From Piliocolobus tephrosceles (taxonomy: Eukaryota; Chordata; Mammalia; Primates; Cercopithecidae), in the NCBI RefSeq assembly GCF_002776525.5, contig NC_045437.1:137778944-137842943 (forward strand): a stretch of DNA of 64,000 bases, written 5' to 3'. The position numbers and the translations under genes were made by a program. Below the pieces are notes generated by a model. It was not told the origin of the DNA. It saw nothing but the letters and a program-made list of their open reading frames with translations, and did no database searches. Numbering within the stretch: the first letter of the stretch is position 1; each line of letters begins with the position of its first letter. Shown piece after piece: positions 12,246-24,865 of this stretch.

Positions 12246-13259
12246 AGTTAATCAAAAATCCAGTGAGTGTTTTTTCTTTAATTTAATTTTGCTCATTCTC
12301 ATTTCTGAGCTTTTCTGTGAATATACAGAGAATGAAACAATAGCTAATATCATGGCACTCACTGGCAGAACTCTGCAAGCAGCTAATGATTTTTGCTTTG
12401 TGTCATTATCCACATATGTTTCCAATATACATAAAATCAATTCATTTTAACCATGATTTAGTTTGTTATCCAATCCATGAAACAAAAGTAAAACTTTTCA
12501 CACATTGTCTGTCGGACATAAAATGTGATGTTATTGTAACTGTCAATGTAAATTCAATTTAAAAATTTATCACCAAGAAAATGTTTTGTGATGATGATGA
12601 GTCTATACGTTTTGGATGGACATAGCATTATATCCTTCTTAAATTTATTATTATTACTAAATTATATCTGTGGCACTAAAGTATACTTGGTAGTTATTTG
12701 TGAGACACCCATATTTATAATTGCCTTCAAATAATCTGCAGTTTTCCACCAATCAAAATAGATCCTTCAGTTGTCAAAATTTACAAGCATTTTTATACAT
12801 GCATGATTAGATTAATTAAACAACAACATTTGTTTGACAAAGGTAATATAGAATGTGTTTTTCAAAAATTATTTACTGTGACAGTTCTATTTTCTTTTTG
12901 CTGCTGAAATTCGCTAAATTTCAGAAATATTTGAGCTTTTACTAAAATTAGTTCATGTATTTTACAGTGCCATAGATTTTCTGATGTAAATTCACAAAAT
13001 TTGTATTGTTTTCCTTTAAATCTATATGAAATCTTTATTCAGATATTCAAATAATTGAACACCAAATGCATCACCTTTTATAAAGTTCTTAGTAAATTGC
13101 AATTATTGAAACAAAGTCTACAAACTGACAGTCAAAAATTTCTCTATCAAGCAAGGAAGAATCCACACAAATTAAATGATCAGCACTCAAATGTTATTCC
13201 AGATTTAAATTTGAAATTCTATAATTGTAATTTGATCTTGATGGGGAAAATCTTTTCAT
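12246..13259. other. AT-rich unique sequence, nothing recognised
   Basis: About 1 kb with no recognisable repeat, RNA or coding signal. The short open frames here have no recognisable homology. Confidence 0.4.
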
Positions 13260-13270
13260 AAAACTCCTAT

Positions 13271-13571
<301 letters not shown>

Positions 13572-13582
13572 AAAGCTCCTAT

Positions 13583-14340
13583 TTTTAATTAGACAAATTT
13601 TTATTCTCTATTTGAATGAAATGAAATTCAGAAGATATGATTTTGCTTTATTAATATATGAAAATAAATCAAGCATAAAATATACAAGATTTTGCCATAA
13701 ATATATTTATAGGAGATGGAAACTCCAACCTGAAGCTGAAAAAGAACATTAAAGTATTTCAGTGCAAGAGACTATTTTCAAAATGGACAGCTAACAAGCT
13801 TATGTCACATCTAGAAAGAGAATTTTCTTAATTTAAAAAAAATGCTTTACAGCGGAAAGTAAACTGAAGTTGTCAAACACTCCAAACTTATTAAACATAA
13901 AATGCAATTTTGATGATGCTCACTCACAGGTTATTTAGTGAAAACAATAAAATCCTTGAAGAAAATCAGAATATTTCACCCCCAACCAAACATGCTGTTT
14001 TTGGCATACTTCAAGATGGTCATTTGGAGGGAGGGCCAGCCACAGGAATAGCCCTGAAGAGCTGCCTTTTTGTTGAGGAGATTTGCATCTGTAGAGAAAC
14101 TCTATATTAGTGAAATAAATAGCAGATGCAAACTGGCTTTCTCTGAAGCCCACTCCCTTATTTGCCTTATCACATTAATCAGAAATATTAATTTACAGGA
14201 AAAGAAAACTAGAAGTTTGACACATTAAGGCTCTGACAAAGAAACTTTACCACAGGCTGCCATGTATTCCTTCTGGGGGCAGCCCCAAGATGACCTGAAA
14301 GATTTTTATCTGTGTAACAAGGCAACCTTTGCTTGTCATA
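13583..14340. other. Unique sequence, nothing recognised
   Basis: AT-rich, with no repeat family I recognise. Two overlapping open frames near 13910-14153 on opposite strands are of the length expected by chance. Confidence 0.4.
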
Positions 14341-14838
14341 GGTCTTAGTCTGTTTGTGTTGTTATAGGGAAGTACCTGAGGCTGAGTACTTTATAAAGAA
14401 AAGAGGTTTATTTCGCTCACAGTTCTTCAGGCTGTACAAAAAGCATGGCGCCAGCATCTGCTTCTGGTAGGGCCTCAGGATGCTTTCACTGGCTTCTGGT
14501 GAGGGCCTCAGGATGCTTCCACTCGCTTCTGGTGAGGGCCGCAGGCTGCTTCCCCTCATGGTGGAGAGCCAAGGAGAGCCTAGCGTGTGCAGAGATATCA
14601 CATGGTGAGAGAGAATATCACAAGTTTGGGGGTGCGGGCAGGCTCTTTTTAACCACAAACTCTTGGGGGAATTAATAGAATGAGAACTTGCTTACCCATC
14701 TCCCCAGGGAGGCCATTCATCTATTAATGACCAATCCCACCCCCATGACCCAAATACTTCCCAGTAGACCCCATCTCCAGTGACAGGGATCAAATTTCAA
14801 CATGAGATTTGGAGGCTATGAACATCTAAATTGTAGCA
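14341..14838 (-). mobile_element. MST-type MaLR LTR (ERVL-MaLR), reverse
   Basis: A solitary long terminal repeat of the mammalian-apparent LTR group. The reverse-strand order is seen: 'ctgaggctgagtactttata', then 'aagaggtttatttcgctc', 'aagcatggcgccagcatctg', then 'catgacccaaatacttccc' and 'tcaacatgagatttggagg'. No internal retroviral genes adjoin it. It is longer than usual because a 33-bp unit is triplicated inside it. Confidence 0.85.
14460..14557. repeat. 33-bp unit repeated three times inside the LTR
   Basis: Units at 14460-14491, 14492-14524 and 14525-14557 each begin gcttctggt and differ at a few positions. Related LTR copies as I recall them carry this block once. Confidence 0.9.
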
Positions 14839-15592
14839 CCACTTTCCTCCCCTCAATCTTCCATAGCCTGTGAAATCTCCTCCACCAGAAAGCCCAAATG
14901 TTCTTTCTGTAACCCCAGGATGTTATAAAAACTTCAGTCATCTGTCCCCTCCTTTGCATTTTATATTTATGGGACTACCATGTCCATGTACCTGTTAATT
15001 TATAAACCTTTCTTCCTGTAAATTCGTCTATTGTAAATCTATTTCAATCGCCTTAAACTCACCTTCAAAGAAGGAGAAAGAATCTCCTTACCCTACATTA
15101 TATTATTAAAAAAATACATTCTTCAGTAAAGATACCCACAACACATTTTTAAAGAAAAATATAGCTAAGGAACCAATTAAAACTTAGGCATCCTATTTTG
15201 TTTTCAGTGTTTAAATTATCAATACAAAATTTAAAAATTTTTGTTTTAGTGTATTTGGTGCATATATGTTGCTTTTCTACTTTAAGACATTTTTAAAAAT
15301 AGTATTGAAATAGGGTTACAAATATAGCATATTCAATTAATTATTACTATCCCCTCTCGCTCTCAAAATTGTTATAATTTGAATCATAATCTATGTTAGC
15401 ATCCATTGTGAGAAGGATGCCATTTTAGCTGTGACCAGCATCTGAAAAGGCTAAGCGACAGAAAGGAACATAGGACATATGTGATTGGAAAGAAGGCTAG
15501 TGAGGACTGTGTTTGCTACAAGTTTCCTGGTAAATTATGTTGTCTTGAATTTCTTTTCTGGAAGAAATTGAAAGGTGCATTGCCTTATAGTC
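14839..15592. other. Mostly unique sequence, possible LTR remnant
   Basis: At 14876-15040 a 'gttataaaaacttcagtcat' and a 'ttataaacctttcttcctg' about 75 bp apart look like the TATA and polyadenylation region of an old LTR, but I cannot name a family. The rest is AT-rich and unrecognised. Confidence 0.3.
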
Positions 15593-15613
15593 GGGGCGGG
15601 GCGGGGGGGGGGG
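15593..15613 (+). other. G-rich tract with G-quadruplex potential
   Basis: 21 bases made of runs of 4 G, C, 4 G, C and 11 G. Four G-tracts can form, so a plus-strand quadruplex is possible; it also contains GC-box-like ggggcgggg. It stands alone in AT-rich DNA with no CpG island or promoter signals. Confidence 0.85.
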
Positions 15614-16734
15614 TGATTTTCTTTACCAGGTGAGAGGCTGCAAAGACCTGCCACTTACATAAAATCCAGTCACTCATTAAAACAATATGTTGGCATTTAA
15701 TAATCAGATTAGCATTCCTCTGAATATGCTTCAGATTTGAACTGGATTTCAGTGGACCTTATTGCATTGTTCTTTCTCCTACTGTATTTCAAGTAACATA
15801 TGCTAATTTATCAGACCAAGTAGAACAAAATTAAAGTTCTCCTTTAAGGTGATTCCTCTGAGGGCAATTCATGGCCATTAATCTTGGCTGATGTCATCTT
15901 TAAAAATTGCCCCTGCCCAAGGGGAAATACTCCAGGTAGGTTTCTAACCTACTAAGAGGGTATTCCTAGTGAGAACTAAGTAAACATGCAAGTTCTTTGA
16001 TGTTTTTTAAATGGTTGAAAGTCATCCAGTAGCATAAACAATATTAATACATATACATAATTGGCATATATATATCTAAATCCTATGTATTAGTAGCCTA
16101 AGTTTCTGTTAAAGGTCATTAAAGCTTAGTTCTCTTCCTTTCTTTCAAGTACTTAGCCTATCACTTCTACAGTTGACCAAGCTTACTAAGTAAATATTCT
16201 TCAAAGCATGGACTCCATATATTAACTGAGAACAATGAAAATCTCTCATGTTCCCCACACACACCACATAATTGAAATATCTTGTATTTTCAGGTAAGAT
16301 AAGTGATGATTTGGCTGTAGTTTTCAGTGGCTGCTCTTCCATTAGTTTATACTTCTCTGGATCATATTGTGCTTCAATGATAGATAATCTTATATCATTT
16401 TGACTAATTTGATTCTCTGTAGTTATATCTTATCACTGAGTTTCATTCCTTCACAGACATCTCACAGGGCTAGTACTGGATGAAGTAGGTTAACAATGGA
16501 GGTTGCCCCAACTAGGGAAATACAGTAAAATTAAAATAAAAATCAGTATCTGTCCTTAAAGTATATTTTCTAATAACTTAGTCATGACTGGGCTTAGATG
16601 GCCAGGAGGACAAGTTCTGTAGAGTAGACCTAATTGGCAATGAAAAATCAAAGCGGTGTGATATTTATTAATTTCTTCCCTTGCAATACATGGAATAGTT
16701 ATGTTGTTCTAGGAACAAAGGAATTGTAAGGCGT
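15614..16734. other. Unique sequence, nothing recognised
   Basis: AT-rich sequence without a recognisable repeat, RNA gene or coding signal. Confidence 0.4.
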
Positions 16735-16985
16735 TTATCACCCAGGTGCTCAATCTAGCTGAGGAAATTACCCCTAAAATAGAAAGCAGTTAAGTAACTG
16801 TATTAAAAATCATATGCCTAAGCATCAAGAAAAATGCCAGTAATACACTAAAGGGCTCATTAAAAGGTTAATGTCTGTGGAGGGAACATCAAAGAAAGCT
16901 CTGTAGATAAGTAGAGAGTTGGATTAAATTTTGAAGGATGGTTAGTTGAAAAAATAAAGGAAGAATAAGATAAGACATTTAAGGT
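16735..16985 (-). mobile_element. L2 fragment, decayed
   Basis: 'gctcaatctagctgaggaaa', then 'ggagggaacatcaaagaaag' and 'ttttgaaggatggttag' follow the reverse L2 3' UTR order. Confidence 0.5.
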
Positions 16986-17159
16986 CACAACCTAAGGTCT
17001 CGACTTTTTACCTAGACATGTATTTACCAAACATTTAAGGTCAGTGTTATCTGTTTTCTAGGGATAAAGGGAATTCCCCATGACTTAAGAGAATGAGTTA
17101 TAACATAACACTACATTTATCATTACTGAATATTGAACAATATATGTCTTGGGAACTTC

Positions 17160-17325
17160 CTCAGAATTTGTAAACTTTTTGAGAGAAGGCATCATCTTTT
17201 TCCCACCCCGCCTCCACACCTTCTGCCTGGACAATACATACAATGTATTTGACACAGTGCCTTGTCTACGGTACTTAAAAACAGTAAATATTTGTCTGAA
17301 TGAATACTTGAATAACTAGAGACTG
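17160..17325 (+). mobile_element. L2 3'-end fragment
   Basis: 'gacacagtgccttgtctacg' followed by aacagtaaatatttgtctga corresponds to the L2 3' end 'cagtgcctggcacatag...aataaatatttgttgaatg'. Confidence 0.65.
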
Positions 17326-18382
17326 TAATAGCATTTCCCTTAGTTGATGGAATCTCATCTTACTGTTTAGGAAATTAGGCAGAATGGAGGTAAAGCTCCT
17401 GACTAAATCTCAGCCGTTGACCAAGCTCAAAAATTGCCTAGCGTTTCCACTTCTTGGTTTATTTAGAACACATAGTTATGGTTCTCTCCCTTCTCTAAAT
17501 CCAATGCACTTGATATCTGAACCATTTATTTTGTAATTCATTATATGCTGTGTATGAAATTGGCATCAAAGAAGAAAGATCTGAGATCTATGGCTAACTC
17601 TTTGGGACTTTGGAAAAGTCTCTTGTCTTCTCTGGAACTCATACCTTAACTTTAACGAGCTTACTTGGCTTTACCATGCTCTAAGATGAATTTTCAAGGA
17701 TTTGGGAACATATACTTCCTACTTGGAAAGGGTTTCCTTTGTAATTTCTTCATGTCTTGCCCTAGATGTTTATGAGATACTCAACAGCTGTTCTCATTTC
17801 ATGAGAAATGAAGTGAGTAGGTTTGGCAGCTGTTTCCGTGTTTCTCTGGGATACGTGGGCTTGCACTATTTCGTATAAATGGAATGTATTAATCATTCCT
17901 CATTTTATAATCTGTTTTGGAGTTTTCTTATAAAAGGGGGGAAAAGAAAAAAGTTTAATGTGTGGGCAGTCACCTAAAGATAATTGAATTTTAATTCTAA
18001 CAATTATGCACGATTACAAAAATGGTCATTTTGATACATATTAAAATATTTTGTAGATAAGATAATCTTAAGGTTTAGATTGGAAGTCTCAGTATATAAG
18101 AAACTTTGGGCAGGGGATGGGCAAGTTAAGGAAGAGGGAATAGTGTAATATTCCAGTATCTATAGGCCTTTGTGAAAGAAGAGGCATACTCTATCTGAGT
18201 CCAAGTGAGGCAACAGGAACAATGGGTATAAAGTAGACACATTTTAAATAATTATACATAGCTTTTTAAAAGTCAGTCTAAGGATGGTACTTACGTGTGG
18301 CAGTAAGTTCCTCATCACTGGGGATAAATGGGGGTATGGCAGCATTGAGAGTCACTTGATTTGGGCATCTTTCAGCTGCTAA
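17326..18382. other. Unique sequence, nothing recognised
   Basis: No confident repeat, RNA gene or coding signal. Confidence 0.4.
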
Positions 18383-18460
18383 GTAAATAAATAAATATAT
18401 AATAGTGCATATATATTATATATACACACACACATGCACGCACACTCTCTCTCTCTCTTC
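18383..18460. repeat. Compound simple repeat (AAAT, TA, CA, CT)
   Basis: A run of (AAAT)n, then TA-rich, then (CA)n and (CT)n within 78 bp. Confidence 0.9.
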
Positions 18461-19387
18461 AGTGTATTTAAACCAAGAAGGGAAATTATTTCATGTGGCT
18501 GAAAAGTCACAGCTGAATCCAGGGGTTCAAGTGGCATCCTTAGCATCGACAGTCTTTCTACTTCTTGACTCTGCTGTCTTCTGTAGTAGCTCCATTTATT
18601 TTCATTTGTCAGCCTCATTTTCCCAGGAAAACTCTGGTCCCCCTTACTGGCAAGATGGGTTCTGGAAGAATCAGATTTACATGCTATATGATCAGTCTTG
18701 AGTTTAATGAAAGTAAGAAGCCCTCTCTGTCAAGTGTTCATGTCAAAGTCTCAGGATTGACTCAGATGTGAAATTTGGGTCACATGTTCTTCAGTATCGT
18801 TGGATCCTCAGGTCTGGATAAGGCATATTTACTGACATTTCAGCAGACGGTATATAAAGGATGTTCTTTAAAATCAGAGCTCTGGGGGCATAGGAAGGCA
18901 TGAGAGGTCAGCAGCAAAAGCAACAAGTTTTCATTCTAGTTCTTGAGTCCTGTAGAAGTGATAAGATTAGATTTATGATTTTTAGTAAATCTTTAGCAGT
19001 AGATCACTATTGCCAACAAAATCTTTGATAAAACATATATAAAAAAAGGGATATAGTTCTAATCGAGGCATGTTAAGTGTCCATGGGCCTGATATATTAT
19101 TAAGAAAAATTGTCCTTCACCTCTGCTTATATTCCCCAAGGTGCTTCTGTGTGGAACCCTAAGAGTGAGAACACCTTGGAATGCATTGAGCAAGATGTGT
19201 AGTAAGATCCCATGGGATATGAAGGCTGTGACTATTCTCTTACATTCATGTGGTCTTGGTTCCAATGAGATTGTAGCCCTGTTTAATAAATAGTTGCTGG
19301 GTTAAATTTAAATGACATGAATTTATATGAGGGAAACCTATGTCTAATATTTTCTAATATTTTCGTGGTATTTGTGTTTTCTGAAGC
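18461..19387. other. Unique sequence, nothing recognised
   Basis: Less AT-rich than its surroundings at 18480-18760, where two overlapping plus-strand open frames of 98 and 68 codons occur. Neither resembles a protein family I know. Confidence 0.35.
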
Positions 19388-20180
<793 letters not shown>

Positions 20181-21279
20181 TTTGCAGGAAATTGAAATGA
20201 CTAGTTTAATTCAAATGATGCAATCATTAACTTAGCAGTATATTTAGGTAGTTTTTCTGTTTTGTTCGTTTTTTGCTTTTAATGAACATTGACCATTATT
20301 CAGTAGACCTTGGCAAATATAAAAAGCCATCACACTGTGAAAAGCTAGATTTAATCTACAGTGTGTGTCCATGCATGAAGCTATAGCTTCATAACAGTCC
20401 TTCCTACCATAGAATATCTCTGTAAGCTCCAAACACTCCATGAACATCCTGAAGTTAATCGTGGAAGCTTGCTGTTTATGGTGGGTGGTTTTTGAGAAAG
20501 GTCTGCTCTTTTCTTTGGAGTCTCAAGGAGAACTATAATTCCCCAAATTTAAGAACCACTGCCTTAGATGTTTTGTAAAATATTTGCAAGTCATCTTTTT
20601 TTATAAAATCAGAACAAACTTTTAGCAGATACTAAAGGGATTCCTTTCAGCCTCTTTTATAGAAGCCTGGAAAAATTATATTCATTTTTTGTTTCTTCTA
20701 TTCATCAAAGTAAACGGTTAACTTTGGTGAAATAATTATAAAACTGAGGCAATCCATTAATTTCACATGCTTTCAAGACTTTGGAAACAAAAAGCCTAAC
20801 CATTTGTTCTTTTGTGATCAGCATTCTCTGATGAAATGTCCATTGCTTCTTCACTGACAGAACTCAATACATTTATAGTCAACTCAAAACATTCACTGAG
20901 AATTTAGAAGAACCAGTAATTTCAGCGCAGGGAAGCTATGACAGAGAGTGCACTTCCTACCTTTCCCAATTCCATTCTGCCTAAACTGCTGACCAGGGCA
21001 GATTGAACTTTGAGAAGGCTCAGTATCTATGCCTAGGATGAATGACCCTCTAAGCCACAGGTTTCACTTAACCTCAGATATGATGGTTCAGGATGAACGA
21101 TAGGATCTCTCCTTTAGCCACTGTATAGTGTGTTTTCTACTGAGTTTGGAGAATTGCTCTCAATTTTTTCACCTTACATTTAATATCCTACTTTTAGCAC
21201 CTTTAATTTTCTCTTATTAGTCCTATCCCTTTCCTTTCAGCTCCCACTGGAGTCTGATACCAGAAAAACAATAACAACA
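20181..21279. other. Unique sequence, nothing firm
   Basis: A short stretch at 20535-20565 ('caaatttaagaaccactgcc') resembles a MER5 terminal repeat but is too short to call. No gene seen. Confidence 0.4.
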
Positions 21280-21355
21280 GAGATAACAATAGTAAACAGT
21301 ATTTATTGAGTGCTGGCTCTGAGTCAGGCACTGTGCTAAACACTGCATTCGTTTA
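21280..21355 (-). mobile_element. MIR, 3' part (split element)
   Basis: 'agtatttattgagtgctggc' then 'gtcaggcactgtgctaaaca' is the reverse MIR 3' end. The next MIR block, expected directly after it, is found at 21728 instead. Confidence 0.8.
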
Positions 21356-21727
21356 CCAATTCATTCGCTCATTTATGTACTTAACAAACACTTGTTCATT
21401 ATTTACCATGTAGCAAGCAAGATTTTAGCTGCTCGGGAGAATTACATGCTAAATACAGATACTTTATTTGATGCCATGGAGCTTAGAGTCAAAGAGAAGA
21501 CATATGAATTAAATACTAACTGAGAAGTGCGAACTTACACTGTGATCAGAGCTATGAAGGAGAGGTGTATGGTTTTACAGGAACCATAATAAAGAGATTT
21601 GACCTGGCTGGAAAAGAAAAGGAATGGGTGCCATTAAGAAATGATGATGGCATTGACAAATGAAGGGGTCAGAAGAAATTAACTACACAAAGAAGAAAGG
21701 GAGGTTAAATCTAGACAAAAGAAACTA
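21356..21727 (-). mobile_element. L2 inserted in a MIR
   Basis: 'ttcattcgctcatttatgta', 'cttgttcattatttaccatg', 'gatgccatggagcttagagt' and 'gtgatcagagctatgaagga' follow the reverse L2 3' UTR from the terminus inward. It begins at the 3' terminus and is 5'-truncated, as expected of an L2 insertion. Confidence 0.65.
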
Positions 21728-21905
21728 AAAGGCACATTATCTCATTTAATCTTGATAATAATCCTGGGCTCTAGGCATAAGTATCTTCATTTTACAGTTG
21801 AACTGAGGCTCGGTGAGTTTAAGTAACTTGCTTAAGGTCACACTGTGAGGAAGTAGCAGGACCAAATACAATCCATGTCTGTCTAACCTATATACATTTA
21901 AAACC
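21728..21905 (-). mobile_element. MIR, 5' part (split element)
   Basis: 'cattatctcatttaatcttg', 'cttcattttacagttgaact', 'taagtaacttgcttaaggtc' continue the reverse MIR exactly where the piece at 21280-21355 stopped. Confidence 0.85.
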
Positions 21906-21939
21906 ACACCACTCCTACTCCTCACAAAAAAGCAGCAGA

Positions 21940-22075
21940 CCCAGATTATTTTAAGGGGAATTCTACCAAATGTTTAAATAACACATAATCTCAGTGCTTA
22001 TTTTAGATAATGAAAAACAGAAGAAAATTTCCAAATTGATTTTATAAGAGAACTTAGGGCCAATTTTGTTTCATA
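21940..22075 (+). mobile_element. Ancient L1 ORF2 fragment
   Basis: 'gacccagattattttaaggg' and 'gaattctaccaaatgttta' match the L1 ORF2 region encoding the PGPDGFTGEFYQTF-like segment at the start of the reverse transcriptase. Short and broken. Confidence 0.6.
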
Positions 22076-22089
22076 TGAATACCACCATA

Positions 22090-23097
22090 CTGACGGTATT
22101 TTATTTTTAATCAACTCCTACAATGGTGTTTCATCCATGAACATATCAGCATGTATCTTAAAAAAGTAGATTTCTTTAAAAATATAAATACATACTATTG
22201 TCACACCTTAACAGATAGAAACAATAATGACTAAGGTATTCAGCTTTTCTCAGTTGGCTGTTTTTGGCTTTATCTGTCCCCATATCTCTCTCCTCTGTGT
22301 CTTTTGCAAATTCCTCAAATTGAAATGAAACTAAGGTCTATACATATTAGTTGGTTGCTAGTCTCTTAATTTTATTAATCAGTTCTCCCTCCATCTCTCA
22401 CCTTTTTCTTATAATTTGTTAAAAAATAATTTTTTTAGCATTTCCTATATTGCACATTCTTCTCTCACCTGTGTTTTCTTTAACGTAGGAATTCGATCAG
22501 TATGTTTTAGCAAGAATCTCCATAAGCGCTATTGTGTAGATCCATCAGGAGACACATAATAGCTGCTTTGTTTGTTGGTTTGTTTAACCTCTGCATCAGA
22601 TTGAAAAATAGTTGGCTAGAAACTTCCAGTCATCATTATTGTACCTATAGGGAAGGCAAGATGAACACTTGATTCTTTTACTTGGTGAGTTTCTAAACTA
22701 GTAAATTTTGTTTCCTATCTTCTGCTGATCGATATGTTTTATTCACATGGCATTATTTAATTTTATTATGAACTTATAAATGTATATATATTTCAAGCCA
22801 TTGCAATTATCCTTATTGAATAATGTCCCCTCATATTCTTAGTTGGACCTATTCAAGTTGGCCCCTAACTCTTTTTCCCATGACGCCCATGGGAACTGAT
22901 AACTTCTTTGATTTCTGAAATGACAATAAATTTTAGAGTCCTCTTGTACATTTTCTATCCCAAATCTAGAATCTACCATTTTTCCAAAGAACCTTGGTTT
23001 ATTTTAATTAGGTATTTGTATTTAGAGTCCAGAATGTAGACAATAGGGGTGCTCATTGCTACCAGGTTTTTCCAGTGGTTGAAGCTGGGAAATAACC
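22090..23097. mobile_element. Ancient L1 (L1M-type) non-coding piece
   Basis: Same family as 1855-2534 and 8608-9250: 'tagatccatcaggagacaca', 'accttggtttattttaatta' and 'ggggtgctcattgctaccag' fall in the expected order. The right boundary may extend to about 23450 at low confidence. Confidence 0.55.
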
Positions 23098-23136
23098 AAA
23101 GAAAGAAAGAGGGAAAGAAGAAAAGAAAGAAACAAA
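23098..23136 (+). repeat. (GAAA)n purine tract
   Basis: Imperfect GAAA/GGAAA repeats; pure purine for over 30 bases. Confidence 0.85.
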
Positions 23137-24105
23137 ACATAATTCTTGAATATAAACTGTCATATCCAATTCAAATTTAGGATTACTCGACTTTAACTTC
23201 TTTGACTTTATATTTATGCTTCATTTCTCTTATGCTGATATTCTTGATTTCTAGTAATACTATTTGCTCCAATCTATGTTTATAATTGTATCAGAAGTAA
23301 TAGTGTTTTCATTAACAATAATATGACAATTGAAATCTGCTGAGACTTCTTTACAGTTTCCTTTGTCCTCAGGATATATCCCCAGAAGGATGTACTGCCA
23401 AATTACTGTGCTTCAAAATCACTCAAAATAAGTCTTCTTTGTGTGGTTATGCCACCAGTTGGATATATGCTTGAATGCATTTATGTCTTTTTGTCCTTGA
23501 TTTGGGGAATTTTTTTAAAAATTTTGTTTTATAATCTTATAAAACACATACATGATGTGTAAACAGGCCTGGTATGACTAAGAATTGGCATCTTGTCCTG
23601 TTGCTTAGGATATGTCTGAATGCAGTGAGTACAGTGGGGCAGCAGATACATGGGATGGATAGGCCTGCACCCAGAGTCCCCTGTGTGCTCCCAGAGCAGG
23701 AGCCATACTTGTCCAGAAGTGTATGATCTGTGACATCAGAATCATTTCCTCTGAAGGGCAAAGTACTACCCATATTGATCAGGAGTCTTTCAATTATGTC
23801 AAGCAGAAACTTAATTTCCATGTTTAAAAAAAAAGTAGAAAATGAAAACAAAAACAAAAAACTAAGAAAAAGAAGCCAAAAGCAAAACTAGAACAAAAAG
23901 TAGTTCATTAAATTTTTAAACTTGCTTCTCTCATACTCCCATTTGTAGACTTAAATCATAAAGTCAAGGATCCCAGAATGGTGTCCTAGAAATTCTCTTC
24001 CTGTTATTGTTTTTCTGCACTCCCCACTCCACCCAGACTCACCCTCCACAAAAATTGTATTCCTCCTCTCCTCTAAATTAGGTTCTTCTCATGCCATAGC
24101 AAAGC
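23137..24105. other. Unique sequence with A-rich stretch
   Basis: 23537-23857 holds a 106-codon minus-strand open frame rich in Leu/Phe with no recognisable domain; it is probably chance. 23824-23905 is A-rich with CAAAA repeats. Confidence 0.35.
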
Positions 24106-24335
24106 AAGAATAAGAGAAATTCTGAGTCAGACTTTTGTTCAAATTCTGGCTTTACCACTTAAGAGTTTATCTCTAGAAAATGTACATAACCTCTGTGCCT
24201 CAGTTTCCTTATCTGTAAAATTGAGATCATTTCTAAAAGCTGCTTTACAGGATTTGTGTGGGGATTAAATGAGATAATGAACATAAAGCACTTAGTTATA
24301 GGGTATTCTGCATAGAATCCAATTAATATTGGTTT
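24106..24335 (+). mobile_element. MIR, nearly full length
   Basis: A tRNA-derived core SINE. 'gttcaaattctggctttacc', 'ctctgtgcctcagtttcctt', 'atctgtaaaattgagat' and 'attaaatgagataatgaaca' run in order to the 3' end. Confidence 0.9.
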
Positions 24336-24739
24336 TTTCTATGAACATGGTTGTTTTTTGTCTCTGTGTTAAAGGATTAAAATTGATGCAAACCAATTTT
24401 TTGTTCATTTTTTTTTTTTTGTCATATTCTTCCTTGAGAATTGCAGAAACTTTGTGCCCTGTAATTTTTTGTCAGTTCTACTCGTCAACCAAGCCTTGGC
24501 TAAAGATAGCTCTCTAAACTTAGACTTCTTAAAAGAGAAAAAGGGAGAAGAGCTTTCTCTAATCTGAGCTAGTGTGGCTCTATATTTTGAGCTGTCCATA
24601 CAGGCCAGGAATCAGGACCGAGTGGTTTCTTCTTCCTTACTCAGGAAGGAGCTATGTGGATTTCAGGGGAAGTGAGATAATAACATGGAAAATGTGGTGA
24701 ACTCCGAGCCCTTAGCTTACATCCCAGAATTATCCACTC
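24336..24739. other. Unique sequence, nothing recognised
   Basis: Short T-run at 24410-24420. No gene or repeat recognised. Confidence 0.4.
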
Positions 24740-24865
24740 CATGTCCTGGGCGATGTTATGAAATTTACTTCCCTTTTCTGTGCCCAAGTCTATCTATTTG
24801 TAAAATTAGGTCATTCAAAGAGATCTGAAAGTCTTTCTAGCTTTGGAAGCATGTGGTTCTATATT
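24740..24865 (+). mobile_element. MIR3-like SINE
   Basis: 'tctatttgtaaaattaggtc' followed by 'agatctgaaagtctttctag' resembles the MIR3/L3 tail ('ctgtaaaatgggg... gatctctaaggtcccttccag'). Confidence 0.5.

Noticed and set aside
14341..14838. Possible provirus at the MST LTR
   Set aside because: Only a solitary LTR is present; no internal retroviral sequence is seen on either side within the window.
15591..15615. GC boxes suggesting a promoter
   Set aside because: Only one 21-bp tract, no CpG island, no TATA or initiator context and no gene downstream.
18383..18460. CRISPR-like or regulatory repeat array
   Set aside because: It is simple-sequence DNA without repeat-spacer structure, and the genome is a mammal's.
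23537..23857. 106-codon minus-strand open frame
   Set aside because: No recognisable domain, no splice or promoter context; possibly chance.
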